Under the pieces are notes generated by a model that made no database searches, was not told where the DNA came from, and worked only from the letters and a program-made list of their open reading frames with translations. Below, piece after piece: positions 47,664-61,889 of a stretch of 64,000 nucleotides of DNA. The position numbers were made by a program, and so were the translations under genes. Each line of letters starts with the position of its first letter. Within the stretch, counting starts at the first letter, position 1. The stretch comes from Zerene cesonia (lineage: Eukaryota > Arthropoda > Insecta > Lepidoptera > Pieridae), in NCBI RefSeq assembly GCF_012273895.1, contig NC_052107.1, positions 2,666,001 through 2,730,000 of the forward strand, read 5' to 3'.

Positions 47664-48020
47664 TTGAGCTTTCGAAACAGTGTTTTGAGCGCGTTAATCT
47701 CCCTGACCAGTGAGCATGCTAAATTCACGCTATGGAGGTCACATCAAGAGGCACCTTATTGTCTAGCACATAATGAGATCTCGCCCTCACACCTGGAGGG
47801 CCCTGTGACATTTCATCCCTTTTGTGATGCGAAGCGAAAATCCGATGCTCATTCCACAGCCCTCGGCGTCTCGTTGAATGCCATGCGATTCATTTTACAT
47901 TTCTATTGGATTTCATGTTTTAGATTAAATGAAAAATGGGATCAGTACAATTTGGAAAATAGGGCGAAAAAAATATCCCGTTACGATAAATGGCTTAAGA
48001 AATGTATTATGTGTAATTGA
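47664..48020 (+). other. GC-richer block with a 118-codon open frame, not recognised
   Basis: The frame (LSFRNSVLSALISLTSEH ... KKISRYDKWLKKCIMCN) opens at TTG, not ATG; the first ATG is near its end. 47690-47890 is clearly GC-richer than the flanks. I see no acceptor/donor pair and no domain. It may be a conserved non-coding block that happens to be open. Confidence 0.25.
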
Positions 48021-48289
48021 AATTTATAGAAAATAAATTTAATGTTTTTGTTTAGCCGACGTGGCGAAGTTATAGGTTGGAAGTAATCCAAAATTTGAAA
48101 GTTTGTGTACCCGCGTACACGCTAGATTTTATATACTGATATCATATTATCCTGCTGAATTTATAATATCATCTTTTATATGCATTATGCTTTGCAATTT
48201 ATATGTAAGCATTCCTATTAAATCAATTTTACACCACATATTATATATAAGTTGCGTGTATATATATATTACTTAATTACAAATGCCAT

Positions 48290-48470
48290 GGAAATAGTTT
48301 CACTCGGAGTGACGTTAAGCCCCCAAATGGCGCGCTTCTGACGTCTAGCCGCGAGCGGTAAGAGGTGCAAATTATGTGGCCGGAGGTGTTATAAACACGC
48401 CCTTATAATATACGGTTTGGGACGCAGAGGATATAGGAACTCAGTTCTACGACCGCTGTTATCATTAACT
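48290..48470. promoter_or_regulatory. GC-richer island, candidate regulatory element
   Basis: About 180 bp with CCCCCAAATGGCGCGCTTCT, TAGCCGCGAGCGG and ATGTGGCCGGAGG in AT-rich DNA. No open frame of note. Confidence 0.25.
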
Positions 48471-48890
48471 ATGTGTATTTTAATGGGAAATGTCCTTACG
48501 TGCTTTTACTTTAACTATATCATTAGGATCCGGGAAGGGTATAAAGCCTAAAGCCGTAAGGTTTAATATTTACCTACTTTGTATGTTTGGTTTGACATTT
48601 CTTTATTGTTATGCGTTGCGTTTTAAGCGTTAGACTTTTTACAAATTTAAAAAGAGCATTATCATTTATCATCATATAAACTAATTTATTTTCCGCAGAA
48701 ATGTAGACCTCTTATAAGGGATTACGCCGAAACCTACAACGCTGGTCGCTGGCCAAGTGCGGCTTGTCGGTGTCACATGTCGACAAACTTTCGGTTCTAA
48801 TACTTGTTACCTACATTATAACAATTGTCTTCTATCGAAGTAATGTTTACACAACATACTCTATATTCGTAAAAAGACATATTTTTATAT

Positions 48891-49142
48891 GTGGAAATCG
48901 AACACGCTTCGATACGAATTGAACACGGCCAGCTAGCACCGGGGAAGGTACCACACACGGCGATGACCGGCGTGAATTAGTAGCATGTGCATACTGTGTT
49001 TCGTTCGGTGAGTGTGGGAGCCGGAGGCTCGTATCCATTTCTTCGCCTTTCCAAAGGAATAAACAGGGAATAAAAGAATGGATCTTTTTTGAGCCTGGGT
49101 AAATCTTTTCATATCTATTACCCCTTAACAGTGGACGATGCA
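48891..49142 (+). repeat. Poly-A retroposon, family H, decayed
   Basis: GTGGAAATCGAACACGCTTC head, CACCGGGGAAGGTACCACAC, and GTGTTTCGTTCGGTGAGTGT are clear; the 3' third is diverged and no poly-A remains. Confidence 0.8.
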
Positions 49143-50340
49143 ATTGACTTTAAAAAGACTTTAAAAGTTCATTGGTGGTTATATCCGACTATCATGAGGC
49201 AAACTAACAGCACGGTTTCCAGATCAGTCGGTAATATAACATAAAAATGTAAAATTTCCTTCCTTTCTCTCGTTAAAAAAATGTGTTGAAAATAAATCAT
49301 ACTTCGCAAGTAAAGTAAGCAATTGTCATAACAGCAAAATTTAGTTCAGTGAATAAGTATCTAAACAGTAAACAAACACAGTTACGGGGAAGTTATCGTA
49401 TCACTTCATGTCGCTTATTTGTGTTATAGATTCTGCTTGCTTTAGAAATTAATAACTTTTGCACTTTAAAAAGTTTTAATTGCACGAAGTGAGAATCAAA
49501 CTTCGACTATACATTTTCAACTTCTTGTACGAATAAGAAATTTCTTTGGATGCGGTTATTAAAAGAAATTCGAATTATATGTTATTGTAAAATAATGATA
49601 GATTTTCTGTGAAATACAGCGACTGAAAGGGAAATTGTGCGATACGACATGACAAAATAAAATAAGCAAATTGATATATGCGGTCGCGACAATCGCGAGG
49701 CGACTTACAACACGTAGGCGGGCTTTATTTGATTTACTAGCGATCAAATAAAATACTCACTATAATTTCGCAGATGAGATAAGAATTTGGTAAAATAGAT
49801 TCGCCAAAATTCGCAATAGTAGTAAGTAATGAGTTTAACGATCGGTAGCTATATCAATAAGCAAAAGGTATATTTGTTTGTAATTTTCGGAGATCGTAAA
49901 TATAAGGACTGTTATATTTTTAATCACCCGCCACTAAGTTTGTATATTTCATAAGATATCGAATTAAAACCTCTTTAAAGTATAGTAATACTTATATGTT
50001 ACATTTTTTATAAAAAAAAAATGTGAAGGTAGTATAAAAAGCTCGGTAAATAAAGATATTGAACGTAACACGTTTACCTCTGCGGTCTAGACATTTCAGT
50101 GCTTCAAGTTATTTCCTTTGCCGTGTTTGACTTGCTATGGTTTGTGCAAACAATGGACCCTCGCCAATGTTTCTCTGCTTTTCCTTTACCATTTTATTCT
50201 TGTATTTACCATGCAGAGGTTTGATTCAATGTAGCATTAATTTGAAATATATATGACTCTCCTAAGAACCTCCTTAGAACTACCGCTTAGAAATTACTAC
50301 ATATGCGTTGATTATTAAAGATTATTGACAAAATACTTTT

Positions 50341-50425
50341 TCACGCCGATTTACTATCGGGGTGTGTGTTACCTTCCCCGGAGCGAGTTGTCTTAATTCC
50401 TGCCAAAGCGTGCTCGACTCATACA
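50341..50425 (-). repeat. Poly-A retroposon, family H, 5' fragment
   Basis: Minus-strand fragment with TACCTTCCCCGGAGCGAG and AAAGCGTGCTCGACTCATAC only. Confidence 0.7.
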
Positions 50426-52218
50426 CCCAATATCATCATTTATCTATATCCACACTAACTCCATACAAAAAAACAAACTATATAATCGCTCAGCTGTAAC
50501 GTGAAAGAAAGATAAAACAAATAAACAAAACACTTAGGCAATAATTTTTATAGTAGATTATAACAATTTGAAAGCTGTGATAAATTCATTAATAGCAAAA
50601 TATATTCTTTACAGCGCTATGACTAATAATATAAGTTACAATCTTAAACAGTGGAATCTACAAAGTTAATATTTAGTTAAAAGTGACTCGACTAAAACAC
50701 CTCCCTGGTCCCAGGTGTCATCCGGCATGGTGTCGCGACGTGGGAATATTGCAGTCTTACGCCATTTATTACGGACGTTTCTGTTTTGAATATTACGTAA
50801 AATGTTTTTGAATTTGTGCTGTGGATATATAAATTTTGACATTTCATATCCTTAAGTGAGAGAAGTAAAGACAATTTTATTCTATCGTATTTTAAACGAA
50901 AGAATACATCGTGCGCCGATTTTAGAAACGGTATTATATAGGTGTATAATTGTACTTATATTGTGCTAATTAATTATGAAGTCTGATTTCGTGCTGTTAC
51001 CCTTTATGCGTAAAAAGTAACGGTCGACAAAATTATACGAATCGGATTTCTAAAAAGCATATTTAGTTAAGGCTTGTTAAAATAAACATAGTTTTCAAAA
51101 ACTAAAATGCATGCTTCTGATTTTTGCGATAGAATCAACTACATTGTCGCAAGTTAATTTGCAGAATATAGTTAAGAAACATACAGTTAGCATACAAATA
51201 TACCGCCGAAGATAATAAAAGCGTGTTAAAAATAATCATATAGGCTAATCAGCTCTGACATGAAATTATATTGAACGTGTTTTCAAAGAGTTTTTAAAAA
51301 CAATTTACAATAATTTGGTTAATACCTGTTACCGAACAGTTATTCTGTACAAAACAATCTTCACATTTCCACAGACGACTTCCTACTTTCTTAAAATATA
51401 GAAATTGTTTTTGTTAGTACTTTCCTTGTAACTTTTAAAAGAAAGACGAGCGGTAAACGCGCCTGGAGGTTGTAATTCTCAGATGGGGCGTGAGATTGTT
51501 AGAGAGCACTTTAAGCATTCCCCAAAATCTTGGAAGCTGCTAAAACTTGAGCGCTAAAAAATAAAAGAAAATAACAGACAGGAATAAAGTTGACAATGTC
51601 AGATTAATGTTAACAAAGTTAATTTATATAATGATTTGACGAGTACTTGAAGTGATTTCTTTTTGAAGGAATAAAGGAACGGACGGGGTTGAAATGTATT
51701 GTTGTGTTTACAATACTTTTAGGGACGTTTATTTTTATCCTGCCTTTTATATAATGCGTTCTCCTTATAGCCCCTGTAGCTTATGTATCTTTAAATGGTT
51801 TTGAATTTTATACAACTCTAGAATACAACAAAATGAAGTAAATTCAATGTGTTACAAGTTCTAAATTCTCTAGAATATGATAACTATTTACATTTTAATC
51901 ATTCCTTGTCCATGAATCATGCATAATATTTTATTTAGTAGGAATGATAAATTGTTTGCAAATCCGCCGGGACTGCATCCAGAACATTTGTGTGGATATA
52001 GTTTGTTTTACATTTGAACATGGACATTTGTTTTAATATGAATGCCCAATTTGCTATATGCTGTATGTATGATTTATAAACATTGCCATAGATAAATAAT
52101 ATATCTAAAACAGCATTGTACAAACATTTGATAGTTGCGTTAATCGTTATATATCAGTATACAAAATTTGATACATATAAAATTGTTCAGGTTTTAGTAT
52201 TTTCTTATAATTCTTTCA

Positions 52219-52310
52219 AACTAGTTTTCCACCCGTGGCTTCGCTCGCATAGTCAAAGCCAAAGCATGCAGGAATTAGATGTTTACTCGCCAAAAATTAT
52301 ATCACCACTT
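52219..52310 (+). repeat. SINE fragment
   Basis: ACTAGTTTTCCACCCGTGG and CTTCGCTCGCATAGTCAAAG match the head of the E-type elements; the body is lost. Confidence 0.5.
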
Positions 52311-54094
52311 AAATAAAATCACTAAGTTACGGCGTAATTAAAGACAAATATATACAAAGACACTTTGGCATTATAATATTAATAAAGGCAAGTACTAGTA
52401 GTAGTATTCAGGATTCAGAATTCAATCGTAAATACACGTTTATATTATTGATACCAACAAAAATGAAAGAAAAATCAAATTTCTGATATAGATATACGAA
52501 TATATACATTAACTAGAAGTTATGAGATCAGCGTCCATGATAAGTGCCGGTAAAAATGCTATAAAATGAAATGTTGTGGCAAATTGAAAATATCGTTCAA
52601 TGACGGTATTTTCTAATAAATACGATCCTGATCATTTTAAACCGTTTGATTGGATAAAGATTGGATTTTTACATGAGATATGGACAGATGGTTGGTCCGT
52701 GGTACGTGCTGTACCATATACGAAAGTTCGGATATGTTATAAAAAAGAGGATTTTAGATACAGGGCGAGATACACTTTTCGTCTAGTAAATTCACCATAG
52801 ACGTAGTCACCGTTTAGTTTTTATAAACGTGGGCTTATGTCGATTACACAGAAGAGAATTGTTAACAATTAACTGTTACAAGATATATTTATATTATGTA
52901 TATCATTTTATATTTATAGTAAATACAATTAATTATTAAACACACTTTACCATTAGAGAGTAACCGTTAGCGGCTAACTTTAAAAAAATATTTCAAACCG
53001 GGAAACAAATTAAAAATACGTTGGCCTATCCACATTTATTTTATTAAAAGCAATCTTTCTAAATGGGTACACTTAAAAAGATTAAGAAGAAAGCTGTTGA
53101 CTCCTAACAGCACTACCTACGTCATACTCAGAATATTATATTAGGAAAATATATCAGCATCCGTGGTACACACGAGGCAGGATCCAATATTGCTCGGTAA
53201 TATGCATGTTGAGTTTATTTGCTTTAGTTTAGACGGAAATCCTTTGAACACAGATTTCATCCAGTATATTATCCCTTCGTAGTTTGCTGAAGTTTTCTTG
53301 TAGCAATTTCGAAAGTTCTCTTATTTATTTATGTCTAAATGAAAGTTGTCCGTATCACCTGCCTTGTTTATATTTGAGTCATTAAGCGAAATATGAAAGA
53401 ATGCGGGTTTAATTTAATATGTACTTATCAAATTCATGATAAATAAATAACAAAATAATTATAGTATTTTCTTGTTTGATTTTTGCGAGTGTTCGAAACG
53501 TCGGGTTAATAATATAATGAATAAATCGAGTTTCAAATCCGTTAAAAAGTCTTTAATTTCTAAAAAAAAATTATATCTACACCTGTATTTGCCTGTATTA
53601 TATATCTACACCAAAATGTGCATCTACAAGTCAATGGGGTTTTAAAGTAAATTTGCTTAAAATGCAAATGAAAATATGAAAATGTAGCTGTAATTAAATT
53701 TTTCCGACCTGCTGTTAAAAATATTAAGGAAGCGTTGCTGAAGGTGTTTTAAAAAGGTCCCCTAATGATATTACATCTTGAAACTACATATTTTCGTTCA
53801 CAAATTTAACAATTGAACTAAATTAACTTCTGACTTGTCGTATGTTTCGTTCAAAAATACGAATTCTTTTACATATTTTATGCAAATGCAGTTTAGTTTT
53901 AGAGACATCTTTGACATTTGTGATTCCGCGAAATACTTTATACATGTCATTGTTGATTCCATTTATAAATTTATTTTAATAGACAATTAATTTGTAAGAA
54001 TAATTTAAGATTCCAATCAAATGAAACTGCTTTGGTTTTGTGAAAATAATTAATTTTCAAACTAGCCTAAAGCATAAATGTTAAAGTAAATAAT

Positions 54095-54210
54095 AGTAGA
54101 TGTTTTGGCCTCAGCCCCACGCGCCACAAAGTCGAATGCATTGTCAGCAGACCACGCAAACAACACCGCGGACAATATGGCGCCGGCAATGTTTTGGCGC
54201 CAACGTAGAG
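54095..54210. promoter_or_regulatory. GC-rich island, candidate regulatory element
   Basis: About 110 bp of high GC with two GGCGCC blocks and AACAACACCGCGGACAATAT. Open on both strands for some 40 codons but without splice signals. Candidate conserved non-coding element or unrecognised exon. Confidence 0.25.
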
Positions 54211-56410
54211 GAGACCGTAAATTTCTCCTATTGAAATTTATTTTTACGATTATAAGAGAAGGGGATATATATATTAAACTTTTAAAACTGTATGAAATTA
54301 TACATTTATAAAAATTTAATAGTAACATCTTGAACTCTTCTGAATTGCCTTTCTAAGTAAATTAGTTACAAAACAACACAAAAATAAATAGATGAATTTC
54401 TACAAAGCGGATCTTTCTCGAAACTATTCGAAAATTTCCACCCGAAGGTAAACATTTAAACATAAATTCCTCATTCTTGATTAACAGAGGCACGGTTGTC
54501 CTTCGAGATTTGCATTCCTAAAGCTGTAGAGTAGACACACATTTTTAATTTATGTTTGCTCGGGGAGGCTAAGTACAATAAATGTAGGACAGTAGCGCGA
54601 ACGTTAGTTAATTAGAAAGTTCTATGCAGGCGGACATAGTTTCCACGACGCAGCTGTTAATGGCCTTATCGTACTCGCTTTGAGAATTGTATTCTGTATT
54701 AAATAAAACGCGTAATACTGTCAACATTGCATTAAAATGTAAATTGCGTTTGAAAAACCACTGTAACGTTTTTTGTCATTTGTTTTTTAATTACTTTTTT
54801 CTCTCAATCGTATTGCAAGATTCATAAGGACAGGCATAGATTCATAATATTTTTCGTATGTATAGATACTAAAATAAGAGTTTCCTTTAAAAACTATTTC
54901 ATTATTCCTGAAAGTATAGTCTAGACAAGTACAAGTAGCTATGAAAGGATATGGCTATGCAATTCAACGGTAAAATCGATAAAATGTTTTATAAATTCAT
55001 TATCCGACGGAATATGATTGTAATCATTCCTTAGTTGCTAAATAATTATAATAGGATAGAAGAGTATATATATATATACCTACATATTGTTTAGGTACGT
55101 ACAATAATGACGTAAACACTAAAGTGCCAGCTTTCCATAAAGAACGCATAAAACTTTCTTGAAATTTGTTCAGCCCCAACCACAAAAGCTATTACAGTCA
55201 CAATAAATAAGTTTCACATTACAAACTGTGCCGGGCAAAAAAGGTAGATACAAAATGTCATATTGCGTGAACATTGCGACACAGACCGCAATATATTGAC
55301 TCGAATTATCGGAGCGAACAAGAAGTAGTGAGATGAAGCATGCTGCATGTTGGCTTTCTGACCGCATGTTACTGTAGGGCTGTCAAACGCTACAATATTC
55401 CAGTTAAAAGTGAACATGTTTCAGACAACAAATGAGAGTTATCTATCAATTAATGTTTGAGTTTGGCGATTGAATTCAAACGAAAATCAAATAATAAATA
55501 TTCCTTGACACCTCTGAGTACTCGAAATCTGCCGCAGTAGGTAGAATTCGATTTGAACGATATTAAGAAAGTTGGGTGGTTTTGGGAAACCCTGTCGCTG
55601 ACAACCCTGTATATTTGGTCCGGACAGATCCAATCAGGCGCTAACCACGAACACGAACAAACTCGTTACACTTCGCCTCACTCTTCTTGATATTTTTCTT
55701 GTAAGACCTTGAATGATCTTGTAACATTGGTAAGAACAAGACAAAGGTTCAGTGACACTTAATGCATTTTATAATATATTTCTTATCTGTGGTGAGGTAA
55801 TGGTTGTAATGAAAATTGTATGACGGTTTACAGTTACATAATTTTTGAAGAAACATAAAACGAAATTGTCGCGGTAATTTGAAATTGAATTTGGAACAGA
55901 GGTACTTTTTTTGTACCAATAAATGTCATAGATTATATAAATCTTTAAACCGTAAAATAATCACCACAGGTCAACGCTGATACTACGTTATTTTCCCTAA
56001 AGAAATAAAAATGTTCTATCAACATTGTACCACGGAGTCGGTTGGTCACGATTTAAAGAATAAAATAAGCTGACAAAGTAATCACTTTAACATGCAGCCG
56101 ATGGTTCGAGATCGGACAACGAACCTCACGACCTCTCCTGCATTAAATCACCGAACGTGATAATGTATTTCTATTATTTATAACCATTTTACATGTTTGT
56201 GCCCACGGAAAAGTTTTTAATAAGACACAATTTTATCAAACTCATTCCTTTGATGAAACAGTATCTCGAAACTGTCTCAAAAGTTTTAAATGAAATAGAC
56301 TATTTGATGAATGTTTAATCAAAAATGTTACTGTTTTATTGTTTTTAGCGAAAATACGAGTTTGTTTATTATTTGATAAATCTCCAGTTAATAATATAAC
56401 TTTATTCATT

Positions 56411-56470
56411 ACTAGCTGTCTGCCCGTGGTTTCGCCCGTATGAACTGCTAATTTTGTCCTCCGTGGATTT
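56411..56470 (+). repeat. SINE fragment
   Basis: ACTAGCTGTCTGCCCGTGG then TTTCGCCCGTATGAACTGC; head of a SINE with the body diverged. Confidence 0.55.
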
Positions 56471-56649
56471 AGAAGATTCCTTACGACTTTAGATGAGTAT
56501 GTCTCGTAAACTATTTATTTACGAAGAAATACTTGTAAGAAACCTACTTTATTTTTAAAGACTCCAATGACGCTCATTGAATTACGTATTTGCGAATTTA
56601 TTTTTTCATCCTACGTTTACATATGTACAAAAAACTTATTTTATTGTAA

Positions 56650-56829
56650 ACTAGCTGACCCGGCAAACGCTGTTCTGCCTTACTCTTATCCTTTAGAGGT
56701 ATGAAAAATAGATGTTGGCCGATTCTCACACATACCCAATATGCACACTAAATTTCATAAGAATCGGTCCAGCCGTTTTGGAGGAGTTTGGCAACGAAAA
56801 CTGTGATACGAGAATTTTATATATTGTAA
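56650..56829 (+). repeat. SINE-like element, family D
   Basis: ACTAGCTGACCCGGCAAACG head, AGATGTTGGCCGATTCTCAC, AAGAATCGGTCCAGCCGTTT, and a GGCAACGAAAACTGTGATAC / GAATTTTATATATTGTAAA end. The best-preserved copy of this family here. Confidence 0.8.
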
Positions 56830-59800
56830 ATAAATCCAGGCAGCAGTTTTCAAATTATTGTTTTTTTTAATTAAGTACGTATATAAAATTTCAAAAGATC
56901 TATATTGCATAACAATTACTTCTGCATAAAAATTAAAAAAAAAAATGGTCTGATAAAATAATATCATGCTATCTGTACATGTAGATATAGACTAGTATTT
57001 CGTTTAGATTTTATTTTCGTTTGATTAATCCAGATTATTACTATTACTAACTAACTTTTGTGAGAATTTTCACAATTCTGAATATTTCTTGAATTTAGTT
57101 TATACTGACCACGGTGCTCTTTGATAATTTAGCTGGTGATATGTTGAAGTATGTTAATATAGTTCCAATAATTTAAATATAATTCTTATAAATTAAATAA
57201 AGTGATAATAGTATTCCGAATCATAATCCATTTCTCAATATATCTTGTGATTTTATTTTAATGTCTTCAACTGTGTCTTGTTAAGAAGCGTACCTATTCC
57301 ATGTTATATCTGAAACTATATCTCATTTTACTCCTAAAGGGAACGGTTATTAATAATCTTTATGAGAATCGATGAAGCAGAATATTAAATTTGATTTGAA
57401 TCTGATAAGTGACAATCCAAATCGAAACTGTATTCGGGATGCGATCTGCACTGCAGTAGTTTTGATTTAATATCAACCATATCCTATCTGAAAATAGATT
57501 ATGTCCTTTCACAATTTGATCTATATAGTATTGTCTTTGGTCTCATGTTGTCATGAGTGGATTATAGTTCGCATTTATTATACTCTATATTCTTTATTCA
57601 CATTCAGGTGACCAACTATTGCCCGGTATAAAATTAACGAATGAAACGCGGCGTCTATACGGTATATTTTGACAAGACGACCAAGCTGAAGTTAATTCTT
57701 TTGTGTTTAATGTATATATGATGTTTAATGACACATTATCTTTCACATTGATTAATATGTTCCAATCGCTTGTGACAACTGCTTACCTATTAGTAGTGAT
57801 AGGCTGTTAGATCTAAATCTAGTCTAGGATTATAAACGTCAGCATCGATGTATTCAGCCTGAGGTTGCGGTTTATCTTCGTCGTTAAAATCACTAAGCTG
57901 TCGATAATACGCGATAAAAAATGAAAGGGTGGCACTTTAAAATCTCTAAGCTAGGTATAGGAGTTGAAGTTATAAATTTTATCGAATACTATATTCGGTA
58001 TTATGTGCAGAATCTTGTTTTAATAAGATTTAGTTTTTTGTGAAAAACAGACGTTTTCATCAGATAGATTGTTTATGTTCATAGTGATCTATTTGCTATG
58101 TTGAAATCTACTCAAATATATGCCAAAGCGAAACAAATATTTTAATTAAATAATTTGTAGCACTTTCTTACTTTGTATACAATTGTTCTCGAGTTTATTT
58201 ATATACAGCAATGGGATAATCATATACGTTAATCTTTTAGAATACCAAGATGTAGTAAGACGACTGAAACATTACAAAAATTAAACAAACAACTTTCACA
58301 ACGCGAAATATTTTAAATAGTATTATATCGTGAGTTCTTGGCAGCTGTCTCAGATAGATATGAAGAGAATTTACGCAATAATAAAGAAGATGTTCGTGTA
58401 CGTGCAATGTAAATATTACATTTCAGTCGTAAGTTAAGTATATGGAAACAGAAAGCAAAATACGAATATACAAGCTATACAAATTACAGCCCATTCACTC
58501 GCCTCTGAAAAATGTTGGAGTCACACAAAAAAGGGTTTTGCGGAATGGGCCTTAGCTCTCTCTGATATTAGGTTTTCGAAACTCGTTGTCCCACGAGAGA
58601 TTGTTATGTTGATAAATGACCCCATCGACTGTATTGAATGGGCATTAGTTAAGTAATTTTTTACTTTTATTGGCTTTTACTGGCTCTTGCAACAGATGCT
58701 GAAAATTTTTCAATTTTCATTGTTGTGCTGCAAATTTTAATCTTTTGTAAAAATGTATACAAACAAAGATTGTGCGTCGTTATGACTATTTATAAAGTGT
58801 AATAAAATACAACGATTACGAAATTGGTGCTAATAATATTTACTTACTTGTTTGGTAATTGGTTTTTTACTGAAAAAAAAAAATATATGTATTTAGGTAT
58901 TGTAAGAAGGCATATTTGGGAGCGCAGCACCGAACAGGTTTTTAACTTTCGACTTTTATTTAAAATAACAGTTACCTTCCAAGCTATATTATACCCAACA
59001 ATTATCCTTTAATAATCAGTAAGTTCATGGTGTTTATGTGTTGGAAGGCAATATCGATGACGTCGTCGATATATAACGTCTCATTGCACTTATTTCTTAG
59101 CCATATATTCATTACCAACCTGTGGGAAAAGTCTTTTATATGATAATAATTGGCATTGCATGTTATGTCGTAGCGTTGCAATAATTAAATGGAATCGATC
59201 ACTCGTGTGGAATCACGCTTCGAGTATTAGTTGTGTTGCGTGTTTCAGATGCAAAAAGCATTTTAATGTTTCGTGCTGGGCTTCAAAAATACTCTTAACT
59301 CATCATAAAAGCGAGAAGTCTAACATTTTATTTTTTTAACGTTTCAGCTGCACATTCTTCTTTGTAATGTAAATATATGTTTTTATATTCAACTGTTAGA
59401 CGAAATATTTTGTCGATGGGTTGATCCTGTCGCCACGTGCTGTTTTTAAATGAAAATTAAATAATAAATTGATTATTTTTTTAGATTAATAACTTTAAAA
59501 TGTTATCTCTTAGAAATGTTTTAAATAATCATTATAGACGATATATAAGTGCAAAAAAGAAATACAGTTTTTAAAGTGTAACTTGATCTCTGTGACATAA
59601 TTTATTTTCAATAGATATTTATGCGTAAAATATGTATATCCAAGTATATGTTTTATGCGTTGATATTTATTTTGTTATTGCATTTCAATTCACATAATTT
59701 AGTTTCTATTTTTTTTCAAACTTATTTTATTTGTTTCACAAAGAAACAGTAGTACAAAATAATACTTATACCTTCGATCTAGTGGTAAACTGTGTCTCAA

Positions 59801-60550
59801 AGGTCAATTTCTCCCCAATCTTTTACCTATATAAATGTTTCAAGCTGTATAGAGTTGAGACAAATAATACTAGCAAGTAAATGGTAAAAATAATAGTGTT
59901 GATATTAGTGATATAAACTTGACTCTAGTTTAAAGTGACTTCTTTGGTTTTGTCGTGTCTGTTATAGAGATCAACTATATTTTAAGCCTTGTGTCCTTAT
60001 TATTAACTAGAAATAAATTCAAATTATTACAAGTCGTCATGTTCGATAATTAAAGTCTACAAAAAAAAATTAATAATTTTTAACATCAGTTAAACCAATC
60101 TAGAAGAAATTGCGTTTTAAGTTGGACACCTACAGTAAATTCTGTAATACTTGTTATATTTGTAATATTATTCCCATGGTTTTTCATCTCTTATTTTTGA
60201 ATATTTTTATTATGTAAATATTGGAACTGTAACTTGAATCCTAATTTATAATACACAACGGGAAGGAAAATTACAATATAGTACCTATTCTTAATAATTC
60301 TAATGTTTCACGAATGGAGGAAAAAACAAAATGAAATGTGAAAATGCTTTTTACAAATCCAATTTCTATTAATTTCCGTTTTCATCTTGCTTTTGCATTG
60401 AATAAGATTTTAAGGCTTTGAGTGTTCTGTTTTTTGTTAAATAACAGTAAATTATTTTTCATATAGTACAACAACAAAGTTACACGTATTACGTCTAACT
60501 TTGTATTAAACAAATTATTCAAGTAAAATTTGTACTGTTTTTGTATGTTA

Positions 60551-60716
60551 TTGATCGGACAATTGAACTGGTGGTTCGCCTGATTGTAACTTGGTCACCA
60601 CCCCCCATGTACATTTGCAAAATTAGAGCCTCACAAATGCGTTGTCCGCTTTTTGGGATAATTCCTTATCCAGTCCAAGACTGACGACGGTAATAAAGGA
60701 ATAGATTGGGAAACAC
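60551..60716 (-). repeat. Poly-A retroposon, family H, decayed
   Basis: Minus strand. ACTGGTGGTTCGCCTGATTG, TTGGTCACCACC, TGTACATTTGCAAA and AATGCGTTGTCCGCTTTTTG are recognisable. Confidence 0.75.
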
Positions 60717-61889
60717 GAACAATATTAAGAAGCGTATTAAATTATTATAAATTATTTTTATAATTTTTATAATTAATATAAAAATTATTAAATTCCAAGT
60801 GGTATGTTCCATGTTACCTACAACTATTAATTGATTTGGACCACGCCGCGCTAGCAAAGATGCTTGCGGAAAGCAGTAGGTTAAACTATGAGACGAGGTT
60901 TGATATGAATAAAGAATAAAGAAGACTGTTAATAGTTATTCTAATTTGAACTAAATTTTACATGTTCACTTACTTTTTGATCGAACTCTTGTACTTTAAA
61001 TTTTATTTTAAATTGCTCGTGTTAATTTTAACTCTTTAACTATAGTATCTGACCTTTGCAGACATTTAATTAATTCCCATTCAGATTGACGTCTTAATTC
61101 CTAAAGCAATTTACAATATGTCCAAAAAGATAGATGCAAAGATATTTGGATTTGTTTTTTTTTTTTAGATACTGGATGATAAACATTGAAGCAGAAGAGT
61201 TGTTATAGTTAAAAATAAAGATTATAGTTTATTTCAGATGTTCCAAATTATGATAATAATCTACTTCAATTTACATTTAGAATGAAATCAGAAGAGTGAT
61301 TCGTTTCATACATAAATGACGATTGCATATTACTCGAATTTTTCGAAACAAGAATCAAATAATAATAACCCTAAAGATGTGTGCATTTACAACGATTTTC
61401 CTCTGTTACTAAACATATTATCTGAATCTCTGGTGTACAGTTTGTAAAACATAGTCTGCAAAAGAAAAAACACGAGCTAGTTCCCTAGTGGCTTGACCAT
61501 TAACTTCGCGGACGGAACCTACTCATTCTTATGAAACTAATAAATCTATTTCCGAAATATTCTCGCCAAGTAAAGTGGTATATTTTTGGAGCACTATTTT
61601 TATCGTCCGGATATATGACGAGCTTGCTTGTTGGCAGAAATGTTATTTTTTTCCTTTGAAAAGTGTCGCGTACGAAAAGCGCAAAACAAGAAAAAATACT
61701 CTTCACGAGCGCGAGTTCACCACAAACTGTCGGCTGTTATTGCTTCAGTGTACGTTATATTTCATACGAGAATGTTCCAATAAGATTAACAAACGATGTA
61801 TGGGTGATACAGTAAATGTCGATATTAAAACACGTTGAAATATCTTTTTTTAAACACATGTCATATAACTTACTCTATGTACTCTATGC

